Below, in pieces: positions 43,650-61,703 of a stretch of 64,000 nt of DNA. Position numbers and translations under genes: made by a program. Numbering within the stretch: the stretch's first letter is position 1; each line of letters begins with the position of its first letter. The notes below the pieces were generated by a model that ran no database searches, was not told the origin of the DNA, and saw nothing but the letters and a program-made list of their open reading frames with translations. The stretch is from Tillus elongatus. Taxonomy: Eukaryota > Arthropoda > Insecta > Coleoptera > Cleridae. Location of the stretch: the NCBI GenBank assembly GCA_964006375.1, contig OZ023265.1, positions 147,170,393 to 147,234,392 on the forward strand. The letters are read 5' to 3'.

Positions 43650-44340
43650 ATTTTATTTTTCAATATAGTCCCCCCTAAAATCAACGCACTTATTACATTG
43701 TTTCAGCGACATTTCAATACCCTTAAAATATTCTTTCGGTTTTTCCTTAAAAAATGTGCCCTAAACTGCAGCTTTCACCGCTTCGTCGTCACACAAATGG
43801 CGCCCACAAACGTCCTTTTTCAAATATCCAAATAGTAGTAACTGGGGACATATCTGGACTGTATACGGAGCGTGAGCAATTAGTTCGAAACCTCAGTCAC
43901 GAATTGCGGCTTGTGCAATTCCAGCAGTGTGCATGGGTGTATTGTCATGGAGCAAACGCACGCCACTGGTCAGTTACGTCTTTCTCTTGAAAATTTTGTC
44001 GTAATTTGTGCAGGAGTCTTGCATAATATGCTCTGTTGACTCTAGTGTTGCGTTCTTTTAGGTATATGAGTTGAATACCCTCACAATTCCAATAAATCGT
44101 AGCCATCACTTTTTTTGTCGAATGACACATCTTGAATTTCCTGGCGGTGCTTCTCCTTTACGCCTGCATTCCATAGACTCCCTTTTGCATAGGATCATAG
44201 CAGATCAAGAGAACCTTAGTTTCATCTTCTGTGACAACTGTCTTCAAACACGTTCACATGTTTCTCCACCAGTGGCGTCTCCTGACCAAAATGTTCGGGT
44301 GTGCGGTAACGAGTTGCTGTTAGTGGTGGTTTTAAAAATT
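43650..44340 (-). pseudogene. mariner transposase pseudogene, catalytic part
   Basis: Read on the minus strand: [19 protein letters not shown] (first catalytic Asp region), [41 protein letters not shown], then LLHDNTPMHTAGIAQAAIRD (second Asp), IAHAPYSPDMSPVT (third Asp) and a frameshifted end. Several stops. The helix-turn-helix half may be the fragment at 46150-46340, with the (TA)n repeat sequence inserted between. Confidence 0.75.
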
Positions 44341-44355
44341 ATTAACACTAAATGT

Positions 44356-44564
<209 letters not shown>

Positions 44565-44739
44565 CCTATATGGGAATGATACGTAGATAAATAAATTAAT
44601 TTCCCACTGCAACACTAACAAATTAAAAAGTCACTTAAAACTTTAAAACACGAAAAGAACATGGAATTATTATCAAGCTCTTCTCTTCACACAAATTTGT
44701 GTTAGCGTTAGCACTGTCCGGAACGGGGTGAAAACTGTA

Positions 44740-45660
<921 letters not shown>

Positions 45661-46149
45661 ATTATAGTCTTTAATTCTAGAATACTGTGGTCCAGGCAAG
45701 CGCAGTTGTAATGTTTGTAAATAATGCTATCACAACGTTTGTTAAACCGGCGTTCCATTTTCCATTCATTTGTCTTGAGCGGTATTTTTACCGCTCACTG
45801 CAGTGTTAAAAGCAATGGTATTTCCTTACTATTTTAAACACATGGGTGTGGGACTGTATTGTATACCAATACAGCTCTGTCGAGTGAAGTTGTTCGGAAA
45901 TAACAACGCACACCTAACCCGACCCGAATTCATTCCCAGTTGCTATTGACCTACTCATATTTTCTGAATGAAGACGTGGTGCCGACTTCATTCCAAGTCA
46001 CTATTAACCGACTATTTATGAAATCAAATAAGTAAATTAAATCGATTGTCATAACATATGGTAGTGTATTAGGACTAAGGGAAAAAGAAATAAAACATAT
46101 TTAACTGTGCACATTTTAATTATATTTTAGGGTGTGCGGCGCACACCTA

Positions 46150-46340
46150 GCTCACTAGGAGAAATCGCCACTGTTCTCCACAGAGATCCAAAAAGGATAG
46201 GGCACATTCAACACGACGCTACCCCTGAACTGCTGAAAGATATTTGGTAACCCATCTTGCACTAACTTTTTTCATGCCTAAGTGTTCATGGAGGATTCGA
46301 CGAACGCTTGTATCTAAAAGCCCCGATATTTTTGATAATT
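46150..46340 (-). pseudogene. mariner helix-turn-helix relic
   Basis: The minus strand shows fragments of the second mariner HTH (VRRILHEHLGMKKVSARWVT) with stops and frameshifts. It may be the N-terminal half of the pseudogene at 43650-44340. Confidence 0.5.
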
Positions 46341-46869
46341 ATTTCACTTTCAAGCGTCATGCGCTGTATAGGAGATCCTCAACAAGGGGAATCTTGTGCG
46401 TCACCACTTTCACCGCCTTTCCTGTTCATGTGTCATCTTTCAATTATTTCTCCCGCATTCCAAACCGTTTTGACCAATCTTTTACTACAGAATAAGACGA
46501 AGAATTTTCCCCGTACCCCTATCCACCCGGTCTTTGATGATTTGAGGTAAAATACCTTCTCGAGTAGGGAATTTAATAATGGCTCTATACTCAATAATTT
46601 TCGGGAATTCTGACATTGTGATGAACAAGTGTCAGTTATAATAAAACTAGTTGACATAAAATCCATTTTTTTTCTTATTTCGAAGCCCAACTTAAAAAAA
46701 AATGCTTTTATAAAAGCTGTGAGAACATTTATTCGGTTTTTTAATGAGTATTAAAGTTTTATAATTTGGCTTCAAAAACGTGCTCCCAGTATTAATTAAA
46801 ACCCTTTATGTTCAAAATGGGTACAAATTTATAGAATAATTATATTGTATAAGTACTGTCTATGTCAGC

Positions 46870-48530
46870 GTTAATACCACAATACTGTCTTCTACGCGAC
46901 GTTTCCGTCCAGTATCAGAGAAATTATACTCGAAAAGAACCGCGTGCGTAGACTAGCTCAACGCACCGGAAACCCCACCGACAAACGAGACGCAAACAGA
47001 CTCATCAAACAAGTACGTTCCGCCGTACAAGAACTCCGCAACAATCGTTGGGAGGAGCGCCTGCAAACCCTGTCTACCCAAGACAATTCCATTTGGCAAA
47101 AGGCTAAAGCATTTCGCTCCCAAAAGCTTCCGATACCCCACTTCACGGCCGTAACGGTGTCGTATACACGGATGCGGAGAAAGCTACTGCATTCGGAGAT
47201 CATCTGGAGTTGCAATTCAGCTCGAATTATAACAACGTTGATCTGTCGCACGTAGCAAGAACGTACCTATACGTCAGGAGTGCGCTTCGCGCCAGACACA
47301 ACTATCGAGCCCACAACTTTAGAAGAAGTTTCGCAAATAGTCAAATCATTAAAAAATAAGATAGCTCCGGGATACGATGGAATCTCCAACGTAGCCCTGA
47401 AAAACCTCCCCCGCAAAGCCGTGGTATTTCTAGTTACGATTATGAATGCCATGCTGCGATTTCAACATTTTCCTTCCATGTGGAAACTTGCCGACATTAT
47501 CAACATCCCGAAGCCCAGCAAAGATCCGCTGTTCCCTCAGAACTACAGGCCCATTAGCCTACTACCAGTCATCGGCAAAATCGCCGAAAAACTGATTCAG
47601 AAAAGGCTAGCTTCATTCACCTCAGAAAATCATATCCTCCCGGATGAGCAATTCGGTTTCAGACATCAGCACTCCACCAGAGACCAAGTCCTTCGTGTGG
47701 TGGAAAACAACACCGAAGGATTTAATAAAAACAAGTCAACTGGTGCAATATTTCTTGACATTGCTCAAGCCTTCGATAGGGTTTGGCATGCGGGCTTCCT
47801 AAACAAACTTTTATCATTTAATTATCCTCTCCCTCTGATTCTGCTAATCAGGTCATACCTGCAACAGAGGAAGTACCAGGTCAAACATCTGGGAGCCAGA
47901 TCTAGAACGTACCCAGCCACGGCTGGTCTCCCGCAGTGTTCTGCTATCTCCCCTCTGCTGTACAATATATTTGTCGCAGACATTCCGACAGCCTCCCTAA
48001 ACGTGACATACGCACTGTACGCAGACGACACTACCATCCTCAGCAGCTCCACTCAGCCGAGGATAATAACCAAACGACTTCAGACCGCCGTACTCGAGCT
48101 GCAAGCATGGTATAGGAAATCCTTTCTAGCCATAAACCCCGATAAATGTTCAGCTGTCCTATTTTCCAAGAGGAGATACACACCTCACGAACACGTATCA
48201 TTAGACAACCGTCTAATTCCCTGGCAAGATTTCGCCAAATACCTCGGGGATTTCCTCGACAAACACTTAACATGGCGCAGACATATGTCGATCACGCCCG
48301 AAAAAAACCTCGATGTTCATCTCGAAGCTGTTCCCACTTCTAAATAGAAATTCCAAACTGTCCATGAACAACAAGTTGCTCATGTACAAAGTCATCATCT
48401 GGCCAGCCTTGACCTATGCATCACCTGCATGGGCCACTGCGGCCGCAACACACATCAAGACCCTTCAAATCATCCAGAACAAAATTCTTAGTAATATAAT
48501 CATATCTACTTCCTGGTACGAAACTTGATT
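46870..48530 (+). pseudogene. Jockey-type reverse transcriptase, frameshifted and truncated
   Basis: A 5' linker (46944-47160; RRLAQRTGNPTDKRDANRL) leads, after a frameshift, into a long open RT core at 47280-48347: SLKNKIAPGYDGISNVALK, QNYRPISLLPVIGKIAEK, AIFLDIAQAFDRVWHAGF (motif A), AGLPQCSAISPLLYNIFV (motif B) and YALYADDTTILSS (motif C). A second frameshift near 48310 leads to the thumb fragment KVIIWPALTYASPAW (48313-48528), after which the element stops. Motif B has Cys where Gly is usual (GLPQCS). It is the best preserved RT in this half of the window, but inactive. Confidence 0.88.
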
Positions 48531-49765
48531 CACCTACAAAATTATTTTTTCAAAGACAAATCATTCAAATACAAAATATATTTTAATTTAAAACTTTGCA
48601 AACTAAAATACTTTTGAGTAGATTTAAATCTTTTTGGGGTAATCTGAACCATTTTGGTTTTTTCGCCACTCACTGTCTCATCGTTGTAAATGTTGCCAGG
48701 GGAGAAATTTCAGTACACAATACATTTTTTGATGGACATTCCTTATTTTCCTTGGTATTTTCGATTTGCACACCATGATTATTTTTAAACTATTTCATTT
48801 GTTCTTTTTTTTATTTTACTTTTCGTCTAAAGTAGCCGGTCTGTTTAATTTTTTTCCCACTTCGAAATATCCATGTCACTTTTTTAATTCAACGAAAGAA
48901 TAATAAACTGCTAATTCGTACCGACTAAAATTTGTTAGGTTAAGGATAGTTACTCTAAAATAGTTATTTAGTTGCAACAAGTAGCACTCAATGTTGCATA
49001 AAAGTAGTTTTTGCGGCATAAAACCCTTTTAGAGATTTCCTGTGTTGTTTTAAAAGACCCATAATGTAACATCATTTTTTTAATGCTGTTGAGAGCTAAT
49101 AAAACATAAAAGTGTTGTATTTTGGCTGTATAAAAGCTGTTATCTCATCTTAGTAAGACATCAATATAACAATTAAATTGCTGTATAAAAGTTTTATTAA
49201 TTATCTCTAAAATCGTTCATGTAATACCTATAGGTACAGTAAAATCACTTAGAATAAGCGTTCTGGTTTTATAAAGGTTAAATTTCAGTTTTTAGGAAAG
49301 CTTTGTGAATTATTTATAAAATAAATTGATATGTTTGCTGATAGAACGTTCTTAAAACTACAAAATTGTCACCAAAAGCTAAATAGTGGTAAGCGATGCT
49401 TTAATGTAGTAAAAAGACAAATTTTATACAATTAAAAATAACAATAAAACAATTTAGTCATGAAATGCAGAATCTTTGTTAGTTGGACGGCTAACAAGAC
49501 TTGAACCGATATCCAAATTTTGAAAGGCTTCCATACCCTGTATCTATGTCAAACAGTTTTGGCGGTTACCTGGTATATTTTTAGAAGTGTTACCTTCAAA
49601 ATGACTTAAGAAATGGTTCATTAAAGAGATATAAGCGAAAATTCTTATTTAGGTATTCCTAACTACAAAGAAGCTTCCGTTAGATTATTAATTTGGTTTG
49701 AGTATTGCTTTTAAGTTAAATGTGATGAATATATAAAATTAAAAATCTATTAACAAAGTACTTAC
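48531..49765. other. Intronic, no gene seen
   Basis: AT-rich sequence between the RT relic and the next host exon, without recognised repeats or ORFs. Confidence 0.5.
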
Positions 49766-51148
49766 GTCCACATTTTCAAATCTTTTCTTCAAATCCCTTA
49801 CAGATACTGCACATTCTTCATTACTAGATTTAATACTAACATTATCAATAGATGAAATTGTATTTGGCAAAGATGCAGTGCTACCTTTTGGTTTTACGCC
49901 TTGGATCATTGACAGATTTTGAAATGATTTTGAAAATTCTCCTAATCTGTTTGCTACCAATTTCTTTTCTTTCAATTCAGCAATCTCGGGATCAGCTTCT
50001 AGAGTCAGTGATTTAATACCATCTGTAATGTCACATTCTGAACTCTCCGAACTAAAGAGGTTTGTTTCAGAAGCTGAATTTGAAATACATACTGGTGTCA
50101 CTGAATCACTTCTTTGCACTGGTTCATTCATTGCAACAAGACTGCTTTCCTTTAATACTGATGACGATATACTTCTTTTAACTGGTGTTATCAAGTGAAT
50201 TGTTTTAGTGCTAGTACATTCTTGTAAATCTAACGCCGAAGTACTTTTGTTTTTCTTATCAAGTTGCACTTTTGGCCGCCTGTTATCTTCATCTAAGGTT
50301 ACTGGTAAATTCTCTCTTTTCTGTAATACAAATGTACGTACTGACGGATCTGAATATATTTTCTTTATCAGTGTATTATCAGATTTCTTATTGACTGTTG
50401 TGACATGAGTCCTATAAGTTCTGTCACTTATAATGTGACTTTGACTTTCCTGCCTTGCTGTGTTTTGAGGTTTATGGATATCCAAACTTTTGTTTGTCTT
50501 ATTTTCTTCTGGCACACTAAATCCATCTGTTTTACTGGTTTCTTGTTGGTTTTGTTCAGTCTGCTGTGATATGGCAGGTTCCTCATGGTTTACTATGTTT
50601 TCAGTTGATATGGCATCTTCATTGTTATTTACATGACTTTGTTTAAGTGTTACATCTACAATACTAACTTTATTATTATTGTGTTCGCTATTCGACTCGT
50701 CTTTATGTATGATGTTTATTTGCAGTGTCATTTCTTTATCAGTGTATTGTGAATTATTATGATTTTCATCTGTAAGCTGTTTTGTTATGATGTCGAGAAT
50801 TATTTGGTCTTCGTTTAGTGTTGGTTTATATGCTATACCATTTATTTCAGGCCTTTCTATGATATCAGGGCTGGGCTTTTGCCTATGGACTGTTGCGTTT
50901 TCAACATCGTAACAGTTTATATAGCTCATGTCAGAGTCACTGGTGACTTCGGATAAAGTTACGCTTGTGTCTGATATATCCATGGTTTCTTGTTTTTCTT
51001 CATATTGAATTGGAGATTTGGTAATATCTGATTTTTTTGTTTCTTCTTCACTGACGACTTTTGCAGGCGTTGCTGTGTATTCATCTGTCCCATTTACTTC
51101 AACTATTTCTACAGGTGACCAGCTTGAATCACTGCTCTCTGTGTTTGC
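49766..51148 (-). CDS. Large internal exon of an unidentified host gene
   Basis: 461 open codons on the minus strand between a clear acceptor (ATTTTATTTCCACAG at 51149-51163) and a strong donor (GAC|GTAAGT at 49765-49766), both phase 0. The protein (ANTESSDSSWSPVEIVEV ... DLKKRFENVD) is Ser/Asn/Glu/Thr-rich, looks largely disordered, and has a short ordered-looking end (EIAELKEKKLVANRLGEFSK ... SVRDLKKRFENVD). That end loosely resembles the RFE-type motifs of actin-associated adaptors. This resemblance is weak and I give no name. The high codon openness in an AT-rich region and the splice signals argue that it is real. The rest of the gene lies both upstream (beyond 51,148, possibly beyond the window) and downstream (39,972-40,090; about 37.4 kb). 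Confidence 0.78.
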
Positions 51149-51499
51149 CTGTGGAAATAAAATTATATATTCTAGGTAATTGTTTTAATAACTATAGTAT
51201 ACAGTGACGAAAATAATTCTACCCTCTAATGATAAAAGACTATTTTACAATATTAATGGATATATCGATTAATTCGAGGATTAATTTGATTCCTGGAATC
51301 TATTTTAAATTAAATTAAAAATAAGTAGGTGCATGTTTGAAATACCTGACACACACTGTATCTATAAAGTAAGGCATAAATTCAATAAAATTGAAAGTGA
51401 CCATTATATTGAAGAACATTCAAAAACAGGTCGATTTTAATTTACAAAAACTACGTATTTCATATAAAAATCTCACTCTTAACATTTTTATTATCGGTA

Positions 51500-52440
51500 A
51501 AATCTAACACAAGTGATGCCTAAAAAGAATTACATAGTTCAGTCTTATCTAACCAAATGTTCGAAATGCCCGCCTTCTTGTTCCTGACAATATCACAAAC
51601 CGTCAATAAATTCTTGTTGGACTCTATTTATAATCTCTGGAAAAATGTTGGTACAATCAGCTCGAATTCTGCTTTTTAATTCGTCGATAGTATCTGGTTT
51701 ACTTTTGAATACGACATTCTTCAAATGACCCCACAGAAAAAATCTAAGTGGATTAGATCAGGTGACCTTGCTGGCCACTCGATTGCACCACCTCTGCCAA
51801 TCCATCTGTTGGGAAATTGTTGACCCAGATATTGTCGAGCATTAACTCCATAATGCGCAGGGGCACTATCTTGTTGAGATCACAAGTTATAATTTACCAT
51901 ACCATCATTGTGTCCATCAGAAAATAAGTTAATAGCGTCGGAATGAGATAGTGCTGTGTAAATTGTAAATATCGCGGTCCATTTATGGTTCCATCAAAAA
52001 AGTAGGGACAAATAATCATATTCCTAACAATTTTTGCCCAAACATTTACCTTTTGTGGATATTGTGTGTGATTCTGAGTCATCCATCTTGAATTTTCCCT
52101 TGCCGAATATCTACAGTTTTGACGGTTAACTTCTCCATGCAGTGGAGTAATAAAAATAAAAGTAGTTTCGTCCGAAAACAGAATATTCGGTACTTGCAAC
52201 GAGTTATCATTACATTTATCCATTAATGTTTCACATAGCTGCATCCTTCCGTCTGGATCGTCATCGGATAACTACTAAAAAAGCTGTATTTTATGATGAT
52301 AAAACTTTTCAAGTTTTAATACTTTATGTGCCGTCTGAAATGAAATTCCATTGTCTTTGCCAATTTGCCGAACACTATTGTGGGGATTCTCTTCCACTGC
52401 TAATAAGACGTTTCTCGAAAATTCTTATTCTTATTTCTTA
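51500..52440 (-). pseudogene. Tc1/mariner-like transposase pseudogene
   Basis: The minus strand reads through an HTH remnant (NVLLAVEENPHNSVRQIGKD), NILFSDETTFIF (first Asp), CRYSARENSRWM, KVNVWAKIVRNMI, then in shifted frames QQDSAPAHYGVNARQYL (second Asp), EWPARSPDLIHLDFF (third Asp) and a C-terminus YCQEQEGGHFEHLVR near 51560. All three catalytic aspartates are still legible, but two frameshifts and stops are present. It is related to the transposase at 54318-55199 and the relic at 61704. Confidence 0.82.
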
Positions 52441-52444
52441 TGGG

Positions 52445-52905
52445 GGTGTGGTCCCTTAGCCTGGTCGTGTGCTGGTCGTTCTCTTGACTGATCGACGCGT
52501 GACTTAGCTACTGGATTCCTAGAGGCTGGCTCGACGCGCGACCCCTGGCGTGACTGTCGGAAATGGGAATAACGCACAGGGCTGATGGTCTACTAAAGTC
52601 TCGCTCCTTCTCTTTGCAGGTGGTAGTGGAATTTTCCTTTACGTGATAGCAAAGGTTTTTCACGCCCGATGAGGTACAACCCCATGCATCAAGTCCCAAC
52701 GGACGTTTCCGGTTCTGGTGTATGAGTCGGTTTCCCTTATAAGCAAAAATGATGATGGCTCCTCCTTGTGCAAAACATTCCGGAGGAAAATACCCGAGAG
52801 AGGGGTGTAGAGGGGGCGCCAGCATAAAGATTTAACATATCCTTCTCCAATATATGTGGCCTAAATTATAATCTAAACTGCGTCCACCATTTCCTCCAGG
52901 CTCTC
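52445..52905. other. GC-richer unassigned segment
   Basis: Noticeably less AT-rich than its surroundings (GACGCGCGACCCCTGGCG, AACGGACGTTTCCGG). The 105-codon minus-strand frame (52508-52825) has no family signature I recognise. It may be part of another retroelement. Confidence 0.35.
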
Positions 52906-52909
52906 TCTC

Positions 52910-53200
52910 TTTTATAGATATCTGCACGGGTACTGCTCAGAGGAGCTTCCTTTCATAGTTCCTCCCACCCTTTTACTGTCCAGGTCACCAGACATAGAAA
53001 ATCTTGTTAGGCCCGCTCTTTTGTCCTGAAGACTTCCAAGTTGTGGAATTCCTTGTTGGCGCATGTTTTTTCTTCTCCTCCGAACCTCCAGAATTAACAA
53101 GTTGCCTCTTTCCTCCTTGTCGACACCCATTGTACGATAGTATTTAGGCTGTAAGTCCTCGTGGTGTGTTGTTGAAATAAAAAAATCTATTCGACTCAAT
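52910..53200 (+). pseudogene. 3' fragment of a Jockey-type RT
   Basis: The plus strand encodes HPFTVQVTRHRKSC-stop-ARSFVLKTSKLWNSLLAHVF. This is the same C-terminal module as the minus-strand copy at 41196-41399, so both derive from one family. A 3'-only fragment is typical of 5' truncation. Confidence 0.65.
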
Positions 53201-53703
53201 GTTGATTGATTGATAGACATATTAGGATATTTAGTATTAAACCGAATAGGCACCTTTGCCTGAGTTCGAGTCATGTCACCATAACCAAAGATGATTAGAA
53301 CTTCAATTTTTTTGCGCTATTGATAAACCCGTTTTACCAACAATTTAATAAATAATTTGAAAAAGCAAACGTTGAAAATTATAGCTACTCACTTTGCACG
53401 ACAACCCAAACGTATATTTACTACTATTATCTAGATTGTATCGCAAAAAATTATCAAATTTATGCTTGATTAGTTTTGATGATACATGTCACAGCAAATA
53501 ATTGTTATCATCAGTTGATTGTTACAGATACGACATAGGATACAACAAAATCTCTAGAGTCCTTTTCGTACAAGAAGCCCAACATTTTGAATATTGTTAA
53601 CAGACTTTGAGACACTGATGTATCATATCAGCACCATAAAACTTGACTATGTAATTCTTTACAGGCTTCACTTGTATTAGGTCTTACTGATAATAAACAT
53701 GCT

Positions 53704-53835
53704 TTTTAGTGAATTTTCTTAAAAAAATTCACTAATGAGGAGATCTCGACTTTTGAATTTTGAAAAAATTTCTTCAAATGAGCGCTAATTAGGCCCCCCA
53801 GAACACATATTCGGGGTCAGTTTCCATTTTTATAT

Positions 53836-53900
<65 letters not shown>
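53704..53900 (-). repeat. TA-core repeat, copy 3, left part (interrupted by a mariner)
   Basis: Reverse orientation. The hairpin TTTAGTGAATTTTCTTAAAAAAATTCACTAAT comes first, then GGTCAGTTTCC..TTTTATATG and a (TA)n run. The run is split at 53901 by a mariner, and the repeat continues at 55751. Confidence 0.8.
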
Positions 53901-57290
<3,390 letters not shown>

Positions 57291-57299
57291 TCACTTTAT

Positions 57300-57840
57300 T
57301 TTATTTCTACGAAAAAAATTGGCGTTGCTGACTAGAAAATTGGATTAACTTTAGAAAGATGTATCACACTACCCACCATGCAATTTCAAAATTTCGAAGA
57401 GGTTGCTATCCTTTGAAGAGGTATGACGATAGGGGTGAAATTTATATATCACAAAGTTAGTATTTGACAATAAAAATCGACCTGTTTTTTAATTTTGCTT
57501 AATAAAGGTCACTTTCAATTTTATTGAATTTATGCGTTACTCTATAGTAACTAGTAACTGATATATGTATTTATCCCTCCTTGTTGTTAAAGGCGGAAAT
57601 GTCTAAAGATGTTTTACTTCCACAAAATTTTCTTGTATACATGGTTGGGACTAATTAAATTTGATACATTTTTAAGCCAAGGTAAAACTTTTTCCCGTTT
57701 TTGAGAATTAGTGTTAATAGAACAGATTTTTTAAAGACAAAGTTTGTTAGCAACTTCCAGCATTTGATGGATGGTAAAACTTTTGAAATGAATTTAAAAT
57801 ATTTGTACATGCAACCAAATAGTTTTTTGTTATTTTCCAA
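57300..57840. other. No gene seen
   Basis: AT-rich unassigned sequence. Confidence 0.4.
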
Positions 57841-57844
57841 ACTT

Positions 57845-58012
57845 AGTTAGGCGTTTTAAACAAAAATGAGATCTTGTTCCAAACGTATGAAATTTGTGCA
57901 CTATTGTTTCTCCAAATGTCGAAATAAAACATAAAAAAACATACATTCATCGAGCTGGATTCGATCGCGTAACCTGCTTATGAGGCGAGCGCGACACCTC
58001 CCAGCCAAGTAA
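57845..58012 (-). repeat. tRNA-derived SINE-like repeat, copy 1
   Basis: Read on the minus strand, a tRNA-like head (GGTGTCGCGCTCGCCTCATAAGC, then B-box GATCGAATCCAG) is followed by a body with ATGAATGTATGTTTTTT, GAAACAATAGTGCACAAATTTC and ACAAGATCTCATTTTTGTTTAAAACGCC. The body recurs at 60430-60560 and 62965-63070; the tRNA-like head recurs at 60505-60575. Confidence 0.65.
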
Positions 58013-58027
58013 CGTTTTGTTTACATG

Positions 58028-58158
58028 ATACGACCAATCACAGACTATAATTCGGATTTTCGCCATGATAACCAAATATTTTGAAGCTGTTATTGGTCGT
58101 CTGAAGCCTTGATTAACTAACCAGCTGTTAAATATTTAATCCAGCTTTGTGAAATTGG
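58028..58158. mobile_element. Partial copy of the hairpin MITE
   Basis: CGACCAATCACAGACTATAATTCGG ... TTAAATATTTAATCCAGCTTTGTGAAATTGGCCA matches the right part of the palindrome at 24479-24671. The outer left arm is missing. Confidence 0.7.
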
Positions 58159-58164
58159 CCATTA

Positions 58165-58300
58165 GACTTTTTCGTGAATTTTCTTTAAAAAAAATCACTA
58201 ATGAGGTAATCCCGACTTTATAATTTTGAAAAAATTCTTCAAATGAGCGCGAACTAGGTCCCCTAGAACCCAAATCCAGGGTAAGTTTAAACTTTTATAT

Positions 58301-58389
<89 letters not shown>

Positions 58390-58480
58390 ACCGATAACTC
58401 AAAAAGTGACAGGCCAATTTTGATAAAATTTGGCAAGTACCTTCCTTTTCCAACTGACCCAACTAGTGCGAGGGGGCTTT
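58165..58480 (-). repeat. TA-core repeat, copy 4
   Basis: Reverse orientation: hairpin (GTGAATTTTCTTTAAAAAAAATCAC, about 58173), CGCGAACTAGG module, (TA)n 58302-58387, then CACCGATAACTCAAAAAGTGACAGGCC. Confidence 0.8.
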
Positions 58481-58879
58481 ATTTGTAAATGTTTAATTTG
58501 TGGATAGGTGTTGTCTTCAAAATTTGTTTGGGTGGCACAGTAGGTAATTATTTAGACATCTAATTGTACAATTATTATTTAAATCCTTAGGACCGCAATC
58601 AAACAGGTTTATAAAAATACGTACTATACATGGTGTTATTAAATGTAATGAAATTTGAGTTAATTTCATTAAAAAAATACCCACATACTTTCCAGAAGTA
58701 TTGTGAAAGCTTTATTTTTATGAAAGTTCCGGAAACAACGGCTTTTGTAATATTTGAAACTGTCCAGCAATAATTTGTTGTATTAGTCCCCATTTAGTAG
58801 CCCCCGGTTATTATAATTTATTATATAACATGGGACAGCCGAACGAAATAAATTCAGTATCTCAATTATTGTCCATATT

Positions 58880-59640
<761 letters not shown>

Positions 59641-60159
59641 AAACACGTATAAGAAATGAGACACTAAGACGTGAAAACTTCATCCCTATTTTCAACTCCA
59701 TTCGAGTGACAGTTGTAACCCCGAAAATTTTAAATAGGGGGTAGGAGCTTGTGCTACCTTATTTTCTATTAAAGAATGCTATGGTTTTAAAATGCATTGC
59801 AAAAATTTACATTAACATAAGAAATTCATCTGGTTGACGAAGTTTCCTGCTACACACTAAAAAATTAATAACTAATCGCGTTTCATTCTTGATAATAAGA
59901 AAATAAATTTCGGGGCGCAGCAAGTGCGTTATAGTAGCGAATTTTCATAAGAATTGTACACTATTATACACGGCATATTAGTAAAGTTAATACTTTAAAG
60001 TTACGCAGACCGTGAAGATCGATTTTAGAGGTCCTAGTACGCGCACATTTGAAGAATTCTTTCGAAAGTGTTACCATCAATATCTCTCTATTATCAGGAA
60101 AATCGTGTGTTATAACTCCTTTTGAGAAAAATGTGCAAAACTCAATTTTCTATGAAGCT

Positions 60160-60600
60160 AAAGAATTAAATTTTGCTATATCTGTAGATAGTTTAAGTCT
60201 CTTTAAAAGAAACTTACATTACAAATTTCACTAAAGTTATATATACTTCCAGAAGGAAACTTAATTAATATTTAGAAAAGTAAAGTATGTGCCAAATTAT
60301 AAACGTAGCAGTTATTTTTCCTTATTAACCGCCAGTATAATTTCGTTTTAGTCAACCCAATCAAACCGGTTTTTTCAATATCAACAATAACACAATTATA
60401 ATTTCAGTCTCAAAGATGACAAACTTATTCAGACGTTTAAACGAAAATGAGATCTTCTTCAAAACGTAGAATGTCAAAATCAAACATGAAAAGACATACA
60501 TTCATTAAACTGGGTTCGATCGTGTAACCTACTGCTTAGGAGCAAGAGCGATGTCTCCGGCGCCATCTAAGTATACTTCAACTAACGTTTCATTTGCGTG
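60160..60600 (-). repeat. SINE-like repeat plus companion block, copy 2
   Basis: Matches 62720-63080 over GTCTCTTTAAAAGAAACTT, ATTTAGAAAAGTAAAGTA, AAACGTAGCAGTTATT, TTTTCAATATCAACAATAAC and AATGAGATCTTCTTCAAAACGTA. The tRNA-like head with GGGTTCGATCGTGTAACC is kept here at 60505-60575 (minus-strand sense). Confidence 0.65.
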
Positions 60601-61239
60601 ATACTGTAGATCGGCTTCATGCCCGGGATATTATATTCAAAGTATACTTAATTGATTACAGATTCAGTAGAATTACCATTGAAACACATCCCACGACTGT
60701 TTCGGTCTTATATGACGTCTTATGCTTAAGTTTAAAGATAAAACAAACTATTTTAGAATCATTTTTACAGATACTTGGCTTGATTTGGTTTACGTTTCTA
60801 GTATATTATACGACAGCATAATATATCTGTGCTGAGCTAAAACTGTATTTAAGTCGGTGCATAAGGCTACATATATTATTGATTAAATCCCCCAGTTAAA
60901 TAACAATAACTTATCAAATTTTTAATTTCATGTCGTCTGTCATTTTCCACAATTGCGGCCGAGATTTCACGATTGTTGGTTAGGGTGATATGGTTTATAC
61001 CTAGTATATATTTAGTTTGTTTATCGTTGATGTATGGTTTATACCTATTATATGAATCAATCTACGCGTGGCAGTTAACTACTCTCTCAATGCATGTCTT
61101 TGGAATTTTATTATTAATTTGGCAAAAAACCTCTAAATATTGTGTACCAAATTACTTAAAATTCAGAACGTAGGTTTATTTGCACTATTTCTAGCTACAT
61201 GTCAAGTTCCATTCCAGTTACTCTGATACTTACAAAATT

Positions 61240-61640
<401 letters not shown>

Positions 61641-61703
61641 AGAAATTCATCTGGTGGACGAAGTTTGCTACAGCACACTAAAAAATTAGTAACTAATCGC
61701 GTT

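Noticed and set aside
50208..50408. 66-codon plus-strand frame
   Set aside because: Antisense shadow of the 461-codon host exon.
52508..52825. 105-codon minus-strand frame in the GC-richer segment
   Set aside because: No recognisable motif; openness explained by local base composition.
60594..61173. Two 66-75 codon plus-strand frames
   Set aside because: AT-driven hydrophobic composition without conserved motif or gene context.
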